Source: Melampsora larici-populina 98AG31 (Eukaryota; Basidiomycota; Pucciniomycetes; Pucciniales; Melampsoraceae). Taken from it: 64,000 bases of DNA. Position 1 is the first letter of the stretch, and each line of letters opens with the position of its first letter. Both the position numbers and the translations under genes were made by a program. The notes below the pieces were generated by a model. The model was not told the DNA's origin, searched no databases, and saw only the letters and a list, made by a program, of their open reading frames with translations. This document shows, in pieces, positions 35,345 to 45,484 of the stretch. Location of the stretch: NCBI RefSeq assembly GCF_000204055.1, contig NW_006768799.1, forward strand, positions 27,299 to 91,298. The letters run 5' to 3'.

Positions 35345-36659
35345 CCGTAAGTGCATTCAGTTTTCGATAGTCAAAACAAGGTCTGAGGTTTCCGTCCTTT
35401 TTACCAGTGAATAGGACCGGCGCCGCCCATGGAGAGGTTGTCCGTCTCAAGGTTCCATTAGCTAATCCTTTCTCTAACATCTCATTCAAGACTTCAGTTT
35501 CTCTTGGTGATAATGGTATGATTCGGCCTGATTGGGGGGTTGCTCCTGGGACTAAGTCCACTCGAAAATCGTACTGACAATGAGGCGGAAGAACGTTAGA
35601 GTTTGCTTTCTCAAACATTCCCAAGTACTCATGGTAGCATTGAGGAACTAATTCAGCGGCTGTCTTTTCTATTTTGTCCTTCGAAGCCTCTACAGCTAGT
35701 CGTGTCGAAACATTCCAAGAGGCCGTTGCGGCATCAATCATTGATCTAGTCGGCTGAGCGGTGAATTTGGTACCTAAGGTTCGTCGGGTTCCTATTTTTC
35801 CATATCTTGCACAAGGGGAAAATTGCTTGCCAATATTTTCAAGACGAGATGATTTAGGATCGGTAGCAAACTCACTCTGCGGGGGTATTTGCGAGTTATT
35901 TTCAAACTCTACCCCCTTCTCGATGTTTCTAGCTTTCCTCTCAGGCCTCATTACGTGGTCCGTCGAGGTTTTTGTCGGATTATCGAGCGAGTGCTTTTCG
36001 TCTGGGTTGTCTGTCTTAAAATTCAAAGGAGGATCCTGATCGCTAATCTTTACTTCTTCTTTGATAACATTAGGGACATCGAACTCACATTGCGGGGGCA
36101 TTTGTGAGCTATCTCTAGACTCTACCCCCTCGTCACTAAACCTAGCGTTCCCCTTAGGCCTCAATACGTGGTCCTTCGAGGGTGTTGTCGGTCAGGACGA
36201 AACTGTTCTCACAGTCGCAATTTCAGTCATTTCTTCATTCTTCAACTTGGCTTCTTCCCAGTTGATTAGTTTGTGATTACGTCGAATCCAAGGCATTCCT
36301 AGAATGACGTCGTACTTGTCACGTAGGTCGGTGATGATAAAAGTCGTCTCTTCATCCTTGATGTTCACACAATAATCTCCAACATGAGTTATTACAGATT
36401 CGTGACCGCTGAAGCCTGTAACACTTCTCTTTTGTGGGAGTTCAGAGGTTAAAAAGTTGGTTTGGGCTACATACTTTCGACTCATAGCTTCGTGTGTGGC
36501 TCCACTGTCAACTAGGGCACGGGCAATTTTGGTTGTGGCAGATTTGGGATCATAAAGGTGTATCATATCAATAATTCTTGTATCATGCATTTCTAAACTA
36601 TCAATGATGTTTCCTTCCAATCCCAAATTTTCTATGCTCGAGGGTTGCACAACCTTCAA
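35345..36659 (-). pseudogene. Element B pol, first part: aspartic protease and RT N-terminus
   Basis: The frame starts in a register overlapping the gag stop (GATTGA, 36656-36661), implying programmed frameshifting or reinitiation. The protease has RALVDSGATHEAMS and FIITDLRDKYDVILGMPWI. A TGA at 36192 interrupts the linker, which has two near-repeated segments (PQCEF and PQSEF preceded by acidic DEGVE/EKGVE). RT begins at [20 protein letters not shown] and runs to [14 protein letters not shown], where the solo LTR cuts it. Confidence 0.9.
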
Positions 36660-37879
36660 TCTCGAGCATCGCCATTTTTTGAACTATCAGCTCTGCCTTC
36701 CACCTCTTTTCCTTTGTTCAATTGAGTTTCTAACGCATCAATCTTTGCCTTAAGTTGAGATTCTAATTCATCAATTCTTGAATTGCCATTGCCTGAATAA
36801 TTGCCTCTTCCTCTTGAATTTCCACGATTGTAATAGCCACCTGAATATCCACCTCTACCTCTTCTCCTTTTCGGACAGTCTCCTATAAAGTGACCTGTTT
36901 TACCACATGAATAGCAAGCACCACTAGACCCTCTTCTACGATATTCGTCTTCAGTTATGTTCAGACGGTACGCCGAACAGTCCATGGCATCGGGATCGGG
37001 CATCGAGAGAGGCGTTGACAGCTGAGAGGTTGACGACGGTGCGGCTGTAGCAGGGTTACGTTTATGTAGCTTGCTGTCCAGTCTGATAGCCATCTTCGCC
37101 ATGTCTTCAACCGTTTTGAATTCATCTCGTATCATATGTACAGTGACTTCCGATTTTAATCCTNNNNNNNNNNNNNNNNNNNNNNNNNNNNNNNNNNNNN
37201 NNNNNNNNNNNNNNNNNNNNNNNNNNNNNNNNNNNNNNNNNNNNNNNNNNNNNNNNNNNNNNNAAATAAGAATGTGTTCTGGCCACTTAACTACGAGCGA
37301 CAATTCGGAAAACCTTATCCAGTATTCTGATACGTCTTTCGTTTGTTTCAAGTCTCTGAGTTGTTTCTCAGCTTTGCTAACTCTCTCCGTGTCAAAAAAC
37401 GTGGCTTTGAAGGAATCTACAAATTTGCTCCAAGTTACCAAATGTCCATTATCCCCATCTAAGATTTGATCCATAAGATGTTGTCCCCATATGTTTGCCT
37501 TCCCCGTTGTGTACGACAACGCGAACGCAACCTTTGCATGATCATTGACAAACGCCGACGAGTTCAGTTGTAGATAGACACCAAGTTGATTCAAGAAAAT
37601 TTCAGCCTTTGATCCCTTCGAGCCATCATATTTGTCAGGAGTGGCTACTTTAGGTGGTCGTGGTTGTACAGCAGGAGGTGCCGGGACGTTGTTCAGCTGC
37701 TGAGGAGCACTTAATCCTGGCGTGGCATTGGCATTAGGGTCCGACATGGTGGTGTTTTGCTCTTGTTTTAACCGTTGTATTTCAAGTTCAGCTCTTTGAC
37801 GTAAAGCAGATTCTTCGTTCAGCCTTTGAGTTAATTCAGCTAACTGACGCATCACTTCTTCCATGTTCATATTCGACAT
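36656..37879 (-). CDS. Element B gag (contains assembly gap)
   Basis: Starts MSNMNMEEVMRQLAELTQRL with a predicted coiled coil. A Pro-rich linker follows, then the retrotransposon gag domain (KVATPDKYDGSKGSKAEIFL; a WGQHLMDQ segment; FVDSFKATFFD; EKQLRDLKQTKDVSEYWIRF). A CCHC knuckle CYSCGKTGHFIGDC and a basic Arg/Gly tail complete it. The 100-N gap (37164-37263) falls in the C-terminal capsid part. The frame is open on both sides, but the true missing length is unknown. The gag stop overlaps the pol frame. Confidence 0.9.
   Translation of the reverse strand: MSNMNMEEVMRQLAELTQRLNEESALRQRAELEIQRLKQEQNTTMSDPNANATPGLSAPQQLNNVPAPPAVQPRPPKVATPDKYDGSKGSKAEIFLNQLGVYLQLNSSAFVNDHAKVAFALSYTTGKANIWGQHLMDQILDGDNGHLVTWSKFVDSFKATFFDTERVSKAEKQLRDLKQTKDVSEYWIRFSELSLVVKWPEHILIXXXXXXXXXXXXXXXXXXXXXXXXXXXXXXXXXXGLKSEVTVHMIRDEFKTVEDMAKMAIRLDSKLHKRNPATAAPSSTSQLSTPLSMPDPDAMDCSAYRLNITEDEYRRRGSSGACYSCGKTGHFIGDCPKRRRGRGGYSGGYYNRGNSRGRGNYSGNGNSRIDELESQLKAKIDALETQLNKGKEVEGRADSSKNGDARD
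37164..37263. other. Assembly gap (100 N)
   Basis: Exactly 100 undetermined bases inside gag of element B; a conventional placeholder length. Confidence 1.
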
Positions 37880-38211
37880 GTCTCCGGCAGTACTAGCGGC
37901 TTCGGTGAACGTATCTTCGGAAGATGACGAAGAACAGTCTCCGGGTGGTTCAAACTTCGGCGTTTTGGCGGGTTCGTGTTGGTTGATTGCGGGGTAATGT
38001 TAAGGTTTCTGGAGTGCTTGGAATTCTCGGGATGTTGACCAAGATCTGAATAACTTTTAAGCGTGAGAGATCTTCTTTTCAAACTTTAATAAACTTTTAA
38101 CTTTCAACTTTAAACTTCTAACTTTTGTCTTGATTTTTCTTTCGTTTTCTTCTTTTCTTTATGTTATTAATCTTCTTTTCTTCTACCGCTCCTATCCTGA
38201 GTAATGGGTAG

Positions 38212-38221
38212 ACGTTGCAAT
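38212..38221 (-). promoter_or_regulatory. Probable self-priming primer-binding site of element B
   Basis: On the minus (sense) strand, ATTGCAACGT lies one base after the 5' LTR end. Its exact complement ACGTTGCAAT is inside the LTR (plus coordinates 38279-38288). Chromoviruses of the Tf1/sushi group prime reverse transcription with the 5' end of their own RNA folded onto such a site instead of a tRNA. I did not recognise a tRNA 3' end complement here. A 10-base match is short, so this is an inference. Confidence 0.55.
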
Positions 38222-38222
38222 A

Positions 38223-38381
38223 TGTTAGGACCTGGAATGGAGGATGGAGCGCTGAGGTGTAGTTGCTAGTATAACTAGATTGCAACGTGAAGACTAAAAG
38301 CTCAGTGAGAGCGCGCGCTGGGATATAGCTAAAAGGTACAACACGCAGCTATAAGCATATGCTACTAGAGAGACCATAACA
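38223..38381 (-). repeat. 5' LTR of element B
   Basis: 159 bp, same sequence as 30726-30884 by eye; followed by the target duplication CTGAG (38382-38386). The internal ACGTTGCAAT (sense) would be the start of R if self-priming operates. Confidence 0.95.
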
Positions 38382-38439
38382 CTGAGCCTTTACGGGTTAC
38401 TACATAATAAGACAGAACAGTTGAGGGGCAGTGCATTTA

Positions 38440-39209
38440 GAGCATCCACTATCGTTGCAGTAAATTTTCAGTAAATTTACTGTACGTGTCTGTAAAGTAC
38501 AGTTTCTGTATGTACAGAAACACACAATTCCACTATCGTTGCAGTATATATATTCTGCACAGTACGTACTGTACAGAATGGACTCTGTTCCACTATCGTG
38601 TGTTCTGTGAAAAATCTGCAAATCTCAAAACATCAAGTTTTGACATTTAGTCGTTGCTCAGAATGGGTTGAGTTTCAAAAGCATTGTTTTCATAACAACT
38701 GCTCCAAAATAATCGATTAGAGAATCATCAATTAGAGAACAATTGATTGGAAAAACAAAAAGATTGGAAAATAATCGATTGGAAAACAGTTGATTTCAAA
38801 AAAAACAATTTAAAAGAAAGATGTGAAAACAAATGATTGGAAAAGTGGGGGACTTCATAAAACTGATGAGCAGTAACAAGATGTTATAGTCCAATGCTCA
38901 TGTTGAGAGTCAGAATGAGAGTGTGGTGTGTGTATGCGGATCGAGAGCATAAAAAGTGAAGTGTATGTAGTCGGACTTTGAATTTTGGGAGTGATGGTGT
39001 GGTGTGCAGCTTGGTAAAAGTCCGGTGCTTTTGCAGATACCAATTTGGTAGAGGTCCAGCAAATTTGCTTGACCTCTACCAATTTTCAAGTGATTCTGTA
39101 GGTACAGATCTGTATATTGGACACGATTGGGGATTTTGACGTTCGGTACGGTAAATTTCAGTAAAATTTACCGTACCGAGGCCATTTACAGAGACGATAG
39201 TGGATGCTC
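38440..39209. mobile_element. Harbinger-type MITE, 770 bp
   Basis: Inverted ends GAGCATCCACTATCGT (38440) and ACGATAGTGGATGCTC (ending 39209) are flanked by TTA at 38437-38439 and 39210-39212. The subterminal regions contain repeated CCACTATCGTTGCAGTA and inverted GTACAG/CTGTAC and CGGTA/TACCG patches. There is no protein-coding region, so it is non-autonomous. Its ends differ from those of both Harbinger elements in the window. Confidence 0.92.
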
Positions 39210-39448
39210 TTATCAAAAATACAAAATATACTTGTACTGCACTACACCATCAGACTCGGAGTTTGATTGTAATGCACAAAAAGCCTTACTTTGGAATATT
39301 TTGTTGCAGGAGAAGATGTGATTTGATGTACAGCTCAAATGAAAAGGTAATCCCCACAGGAACAACACCTCAAATTTACAATCAATCTTCATTTGATCTG
39401 ACTTCTTACTCAGATTGGTTCAGCCCTTGGAAGTTTTCAATAGGTTAT

Positions 39449-40154
39449 TGAGAAGTTCGCTGAGAAAAGCTATTCGAAGTTTTGAGCTTTGCCGTATGAC
39501 AAAAATTAACCTGGGGTAAACAGGACTGGCGTGAGCACTACGGCACAAGCCTACAGAAGCTTCGAAGAGCTTGACTAAAAGCGAAACACACCTGGGGTAA
39601 ACAGGACTGGCGTGAGCACTACGGCACAAGCCTACAGTGCCTCAATTGGTGTAATCAAAGCAAAACACACCTGTGCGTAAAGCAACAGGAGAAAAAGTGA
39701 TCAAAGGTGAGATCGGATAAGTTGTAGGTAAAAGTAAATGCTAAAGAAAGGATTTGATGTTTGAGAAGATGTTGTAACATTTAAAAGAGAAAAATAAATG
39801 ACTTACAGTTTCTTTCTGATGAGGAAAGAAACTGGGAGGAAGAACTACTGACTATCTTTATATGAAACTAACACAACATCACAGCCACGGACATACATAA
39901 AATAGCTCAGGTCACATTTCGACCTATTCCCAAAACAGATTAAAATAAATCAATCCACCACAGCCCCTTTTACCAATCCGAACACATAATACCTTGATCC
40001 ATCATAATTTGATAATAAATTGTTAATAATTTGATAATAAATTGTTAGTAATTTGATAAAGCCTTGAGGTCCTGAAGTTCTTGACAATTTAGGTAAGAAT
40101 AGAAATGCACAAACATCTTACAGACAGACACAAATAGTTAAGATATCACAACAG
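39449..40154 (-). mobile_element. Solo LTR a (706 bp) with tandem cassettes
   Basis: Plus-strand ends TGAGAAGTTCGC (39449) and ATATCACAACA (ending 40154) are flanked by GTTAT at 39444-39448 and 40155-40159. In sense (minus) orientation it starts TGTTGTGATATC, has TATA-like CATATAAAG near 39865-39857, then a donor-like CTGTAAGT near 39809, and two copies of a cassette near its 3' end. AT-rich tandem units (AATTTGATAATAAATTGTTA) at 40007-40060 lie in U3. No internal region remains. Family probably Copia, by end style only. Confidence 0.82.
39510..39637 (-). repeat. Two copies of a 48-bp cassette in solo LTR a
   Basis: A sequence starting CCTGGGGTAAACAGGACTGG occurs identically at 39510-39557 and 39590-39637. 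On the sense strand each has AG dinucleotides before GCTTGTGCCG and ends CCCCAG; the upstream copy is followed by GTGTGTT, so it could be bounded as a roughly 40-nt exon with an AG acceptor and a GT donor. Confidence 0.8.
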
Positions 40155-40159
40155 TTATA

Positions 40160-42173
40160 TGTTGATAAAACATAAAACTGTTTCTCCTGGAGTATAACTG
40201 TGAATCTTTGCTTGCATGATTGGTTGTTATTCAGTGGTAACATATTGGTTGTGCCCCCCACACACTTTTCAAGTTTGGTAAATGCTATGGAAAGCTACCT
40301 GCTTGACTACATTTGCACAATGATCTAAGAGAAATAGAGAAGGTGTAACAAAGTTGCTTTTGACCACAAAACAGCCTTGAGATCAAAAATAAATATGAAA
40401 CCAAACTCAATGGTGTTATGAAGAAAGAAATAATATAATTAAAAATAACCCCCAATCAATCAAAAATGTGTATGCAAGTGAAAAATTAACTGGATGACTC
40501 AGGTGGATTATTTTTGAAAGCATAGAAAATTAGTCAAGTTAAATAAAACATCATTGTGAAGAATCTCATTGGCTCAGTCTTCATTTTAAAGGCATATCAA
40601 GTTTGATAGACTTTTAACCTGAACCAATTTTTGCTTTTGTATTTGTTTCACAAAATCCTTAATAGGGTTGAACCTTCTCCATTTGATGATGTATTAAATT
40701 GTCTGATGAATGGTTTGAGAGCTGATGAGAGCATTATCATCATTGTTGATTGTTGATAGATTACAACTCTTGATTGCCTTGTGATTCCAAGTAGATCAAG
40801 ATTGACTTTTTTAAACTGTAAGTCAATGGAAATGGTCATTTTTCTTGATTCGAATGCTTTTGCTTCTAATGCCAATACATTATTAGTTTGAGATATTGGC
40901 AGCAAGAGGCTGGCAAATTGAGAGCATGCACAACTTAAAGTGAATGATTTTCAAAGCAGTAAATAGAAACGATAGATTTTAATCGAGTGGTTTGAGCTGG
41001 TTAGTGGGACTTTTTCAGATTGTACTTGGGAGTCCTAGATTTAAACAAGGTTGATGATTTATAAAGTGAGATCGATCATTTGTAGAGTGAGGTTGATGGT
41101 TTGTAGATTAGAGTTTGTTTTTATGAGCTTGTTTAGGAATCAATGAGTCAAAAACGATCTAAAAGTTGGAGTTCTTTACGTATCATCATGTTTTGATCAA
41201 TTCACTTGAAGTTGCAAGAAGTCGAGTGCAAAGAATTGTGCTGTGATTGATATCTATTTTAAAACACCCCCACCCAAACCAATTATGAGACACCTCCCTA
41301 AACCTTGTCACTTCATAAAAAGCTGGTTCCGAAAGATAATTCAACAGTTCAACTTACTTTTAAGTAAATATTTTATACCATGCTCCTCTTGTTTCCAAAT
41401 CTCTCTGTGCCCCGAGCCAGAAGCAGCAGATTGTTTCCATATGAAGTGAATCATTTACTTTTGGAAGGTAACTGAGTCATCACAACTTTTCCACTACTGA
41501 AAGGTGATCTAGAATGGATCCCTAATTGGTCCTTATTTTACTTGGAGATTCTTGGAGTCGGTGAAGAGGAAGTGAGATATCACATTCTGAGGTTGTATTT
41601 GAAGATGATTAGTTTGAAATCGTGATCTGAGGATGCTGTGGAGAATGAACATAAATTAAGATGTATTGTCAGTTTCTTGGGAAAAAGCTGGACACTCAAT
41701 GAGTTTGAATGAACATACCTTCCCCAATCAGACCTTCTGATCAATGCGATCAAGACCAGTGGATCGAGGTAACTAATCAAAATTGAGGAGATTTTGACGC
41801 AGTGATTGCTTTTGATGTTTGACAGACGATCAAGATCAAAAAAGGCTTGTTAGTTAGATCTTGAAATGAAGCTAAAGATTGAGCAAATTTGAGATCACTA
41901 CCAGTCTTGAGTTGAATCTGAGAACAAATGCAAAAGCAAGCTCAAGGGAAGGAGAAAGCATATATTGAAGCAATGGTTCAACAATCAATCAAAATAATGA
42001 TCATGTCAGTTATATTATCCAGCAACAGAACTTAGCAAAGTAAGAAAAGACAACAGCATATTAAAAGCAAATCAATTGAAAGTAGGGGTGTGAACGCTGG
42101 TTTGACACGTTCACAGCGGCATGAAATCATGAACAGGCTAGCGCCCATATCAAAAGATATGTTGAATTGATAG
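40160..42173. other. AT-rich spacer
   Basis: About 2 kb without recognisable coding sequence, terminal repeats or RNA genes. Short frames at 40648-41449 lack protein-like composition. Confidence 0.4.
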
Positions 42174-42821
42174 TCCACTCTTCAGCTTAGAGTTTGGTTA
42201 GAGGTTATCAAAGGGACTTGTTGGGTTTAAGTTTCCTGTTGTGAGCCTTAAACCCACCCTGCATTACCTTGCCATCTGGTGAGGTAAATGCATACGGGCG
42301 TAGCCGGTTTCCGTGCCCTGTTGGTTTTCTAAAACCAATCCCGTGAGGCACGGTAACTCCCAGCTAGGGTCGGTGGGTGGGTTTTTTCTGTTGGGCGGGT
42401 GGGTTGGATCAAAAATGTTTTTGACACTTATGATCTAATGTTGATAACCGTAAAGAGCTAAAGCTAGTAGCTGATGTGAGTCGATGAATTGTGAGATGTG
42501 AGGTTCTTAGAATTTGGAGTGATTCAAATTCTTTCCTTCGAGAAGTCTGTTTCGAAGCCTGTCACATCTCACCTACATCTTTCACGAGAGTGGACATGTA
42601 CACCAATGCGTGCCTTTTGGTGTTTACTATCCACTCTTCAGCTTAGAGTTTGGTTAGAGGTTATCAAAGGGACTTGTTGGGTTTAAGTTTCCTGTTGTGA
42701 GCCTTAAACCCACCCTGCATTACCTTGCCATCTGGTGAGGTAAATGCATACGGGCGTAGCCGGTTTCCGTGCCCTGTTGGTTTTCTAAAACCAATCCCGT
42801 GAGGCACGGTAACTCCCAGCT
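42174..42821 (-). repeat. Split direct repeat block B1-A2-B2 of the YR element
   Basis: B copies are 42174-42365 and 42630-42821, both starting TCCACTCTTCAGC and ending CTCCCAGCT. The A copy between them is 42410-42629. A2 abuts B1 with no gap, while A2 and B2 are separated by 44 G/T-rich bases (GGGTGGGTT patches). The A sequence contains an inverted repeat around CTTCGAGAAG/TTTCGAAG. Confidence 0.93.
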
Positions 42822-43023
42822 GCAGGCCCTCCCACCCTCCTTGGAGAGTTTGTGTTTTGGGTTTGTCGTACATTCCCCTTACCATGGTGGGTTTGCTGTT
42901 TTGCATACCGACCTTGGCCTGGGAGACAACCCCTTTTCGGTCTGCATGGAACACAAATCTACACAATTCTCCCTCTGGAGTAAGACGAAGTTGCACGAAC
43001 CCTCGCTTTAAGCGAGTTCTCAT
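42664..43023 (-). CDS. Small ORF overlapping repeat B1, after the recombinase
   Basis: A 119-codon frame starts MRTRLKRGFVQLRLTPEG and ends in a Lys/Arg/Asn-rich tail (GGFKAHNRKLKPNKSL). It starts 34 bp after the recombinase stop. Its C-terminal half lies inside the B repeat, so the outer B copy carries the same codons without the N-terminal half. I do not recognise a domain. It may be a third product of the element or chance; the basic composition would fit nucleic-acid binding. Confidence 0.4.
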   Translation of the reverse strand: MRTRLKRGFVQLRLTPEGELCRFVFHADRKGVVSQAKVGMQNSKPTMVRGMYDKPKTQTLQGGWEGLQLGVTVPHGIGFRKPTGHGNRLRPYAFTSPDGKVMQGGFKAHNRKLKPNKSL

Positions 43024-43056
43024 CTTGTCAGTCTTTCGGAACTTTAACCGAATTTC

Positions 43057-44124
43057 TTAAGTTTGCTTAATTGCTTCTAAAAATTGTTTGGTCTCATCTA
43101 GCTCCTGCAGGGTAAAAACTTTAACGTATCTTTTATAAGATTCCGATTTCCATCGCCCTACTTTCATCAAGGTATTCTCGCTCGTGCCTAGGTTCGCTCG
43201 GAGTGAAGTTCCTCCTACACGAAAAGAGTGACCTGTCCAACTTTTGAGACTTGCTTCTCCCCAGATCTCTTCTAGCGACTTGATAAACTGAGTCTTCTTC
43301 AAAACCCCATCTTTATGTTGAAATAAAAGAGAGTCTTTATCTTTATTTGGGTTGATTTCCAAGATTCGCTTTATCGCCGCTACAGGATCTAATACAGACG
43401 GTTGCTGTTGAAGATGTATTACTTGGGTTTCGTTCGGTGCTGCGGTCTTTGCTTTCTTCAGGTGTAACTTTACCCAGTTTCCTTTCGCTGAATTTCCAAA
43501 CTCAACGTGTCTCCTTAGCAATGCTCCGTCTTCTTTCTTATGCCTAAAAATTTCACCTAATCGCATTAGACCCCAGAAAGCTACTAAAGCAATCGCAGCT
43601 ACTAATTCATGTTTAGTTGATCTTCCTTCGCATTTATCTAAGAGGATTAGGAGTTGTTGGACCGTGACCGGTTTCTTTTCATTCGTGAGTAGGACGGTTT
43701 CTTCTTCTTTTCTAGTCGCTCTTAATAAAACTTTTACTATGCTCTCGTCTAGTTTAATCTTTGTGACGTGTTTTACTAAGTGCCATGCTTGAATTCCATC
43801 TATGTATTTATCGATCGTTTTAGAAGCGATCTTCTTTTTCGGCGGGCCGTCAACTCGAATTCCAGACTCTCCTGCCCACGCGATGAAGTTATACAAGTCT
43901 TTCTTCAATATTTGTTCCTCTTCATTAAACGTTCTCCCTGTCGATTCAACATATTCGATGTATTTCGACAACCCCGATGAATAACCTTTCAAGGTCGACT
44001 TCGCCCAACCGCTCTTTGCCATATGTGCACCGGATATTGAAGTCTCTCTTGCTGCGCTTTCGAAGTGTCTTGGTAAGTCTCCGTCACTTTTGGGTTTGTT
44101 GAGACGGTGTCTGTAGGGTGGCAT
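43057..44124 (-). CDS. Tyrosine recombinase (integrase) of the YR retrotransposon
   Basis: 355 codons, uninterrupted. An N-terminal SAM-like core-binding part (WAKSTLKGYSSGLSKYIEYV) is followed by the catalytic domain. The first Arg is in ALVAFWGLMRLGEIF, the HxxR motif is in GHSFRVGGTSL, a Trp lies in the usual His/Trp position (GRWKSES), and the nucleophilic Tyr is in YKRYV. In this order the enzyme replaces the DDE integrase and joins a circular intermediate to the target. It is the last large ORF before the B repeats. The start is the first ATG of the open frame; an overlapping upstream frame to 44336 is probably not coding. Confidence 0.93.
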   Translation of the reverse strand: MPPYRHRLNKPKSDGDLPRHFESAARETSISGAHMAKSGWAKSTLKGYSSGLSKYIEYVESTGRTFNEEEQILKKDLYNFIAWAGESGIRVDGPPKKKIASKTIDKYIDGIQAWHLVKHVTKIKLDESIVKVLLRATRKEEETVLLTNEKKPVTVQQLLILLDKCEGRSTKHELVAAIALVAFWGLMRLGEIFRHKKEDGALLRRHVEFGNSAKGNWVKLHLKKAKTAAPNETQVIHLQQQPSVLDPVAAIKRILEINPNKDKDSLLFQHKDGVLKKTQFIKSLEEIWGEASLKSWTGHSFRVGGTSLRANLGTSENTLMKVGRWKSESYKRYVKVFTLQELDETKQFLEAIKQT

Positions 44125-45484
44125 GCCGAGCTTCTTTGAAAAAAGTTTCCGAAGAAAGCTCTCGTAGGTAATTGTCTCACTGATCTTTGTTGCTTTCCCG
44201 GGTAAGCCGGGGCTCCTTCATCTGGAAGGCCTTTCGGTCGACTGTCACGTGGAGTCGTTATCTCACGAGGTTTTAGTCTCTTACCAACTTCTCGACGTCT
44301 TATCGTCGATCTCCGTATCTCACGAAGGACGTTCATCCATCTATATCAGTCTCAGTTTCTGTGGATTCCACTTTATTTCAATCCTTCACTGTTAACTCTC
44401 ACTTTCATCATTCACTGGCAACTCACTCTCATACCTGATAAAAACTCTTATCGTGGTTTTAACCTTCTATTTCATGTCTGTTGTAAGAATGGTCTTAAGT
44501 CGTTTGGTAAGTCAAGTTCCATCTTATTCTCCTTCCTTTTCTTGGTATCTAAACCTCTGGACAGTGCATCTGCCAAGTTATCTACTGACTTCACTCTTTT
44601 GGCTTCTATCGCGCTGTTGTGTTTCAGCAGGTCTTCTTGCAGGATCTTCCATTCTCTGTTTACCAGTGCATCTCTTGACTTTCCGTTATGTATCACCCCT
44701 TCTGATACGGTGTTGTCGGTTAACGCTAAGTAAGTAATTCCGTCTACTTTTTCTATCCTTTTCAGCATTTCCCAACCTAACCTTATTGCTACGGTTTCGG
44801 CCCAGGCGATGCCTCTTCGCGTTCCGTCTTGTTCAGCTCTATTCCATCCTGGTTTTAGTTGAAGCCTGGTCCAGTGTTTGCCAATGATGATACCTAGTCC
44901 ATAGGATGTCGAGGCATCACCGATCCAGCCGACTGTACGCACTTCAGGTTTTGGAATGGTTTGTAGCGGTTCTGCTTTTGTCAGAGTTTCTCTCCATATT
45001 TGTAAGTCTTCTTTGACTTCTTCTGGGATGTCCCTTAATGCGTATTTATGCTTCCACTCTTTCATCCATCGATAGATCGCAGCACAGTATACTCGCATCT
45101 GTGGAAAGACATATGCGCAGTGGTTTAACCGTCCCACCAGGATCTCCGTTTCTTTGAAGGACTGCCTCGATTCTTTCAGAAAGGACGATAGCTGTTCAAG
45201 TCTTTGTTGGATCTTTTCTTCTGGTAGCTTCACCGTTTTATTTTTCCCGTCCCAAATGAAACCTAAATATTTCTGAACGTGAGTGAACTCCTTCCATTTT
45301 TTCTCGTTTGTTTCCACCCCCATTCTCGTACTGGTTTCTACTATATCTATCATCTTACCTGCTTCTACGTCTTCTTCGTGTTTTAAAAACAGTGTATCAT
45401 CTACCCATCTGAATCCTGCTAGTAGTTTGAATTTCTTCACCATCAATTCTTTCCACGTTTCAGCTGCCCACCCAAACGTTCCGC

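Larger units (their letters stand above)
30726..38381 (-). mobile_element. Element B: nearly complete Ty3/gypsy chromovirus
   Basis: Both 159-bp LTRs (38223-38381 as 5', 30726-30884 as 3') appear identical by eye, and the element is flanked by CTGAG at 30721-30725 and 38382-38386. On the minus strand the order is LTR, primer-binding region, gag, protease, RT, RNase H, integrase, chromodomain, polypurine tract (GAGGGGGAATGG), LTR. Identical LTRs imply a recent insertion. It has nevertheless acquired a TGA and a TAA in pol, a nested solo LTR (33716-35344) and an assembly gap in gag. Confidence 0.95.

Noticed and set aside
43989..44336. A 115-codon frame overlapping the start of the recombinase
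   Set aside because: Arg-rich and without a recognisable domain, in a different frame from the recombinase; probably a shadow, though a short leader peptide cannot be excluded.
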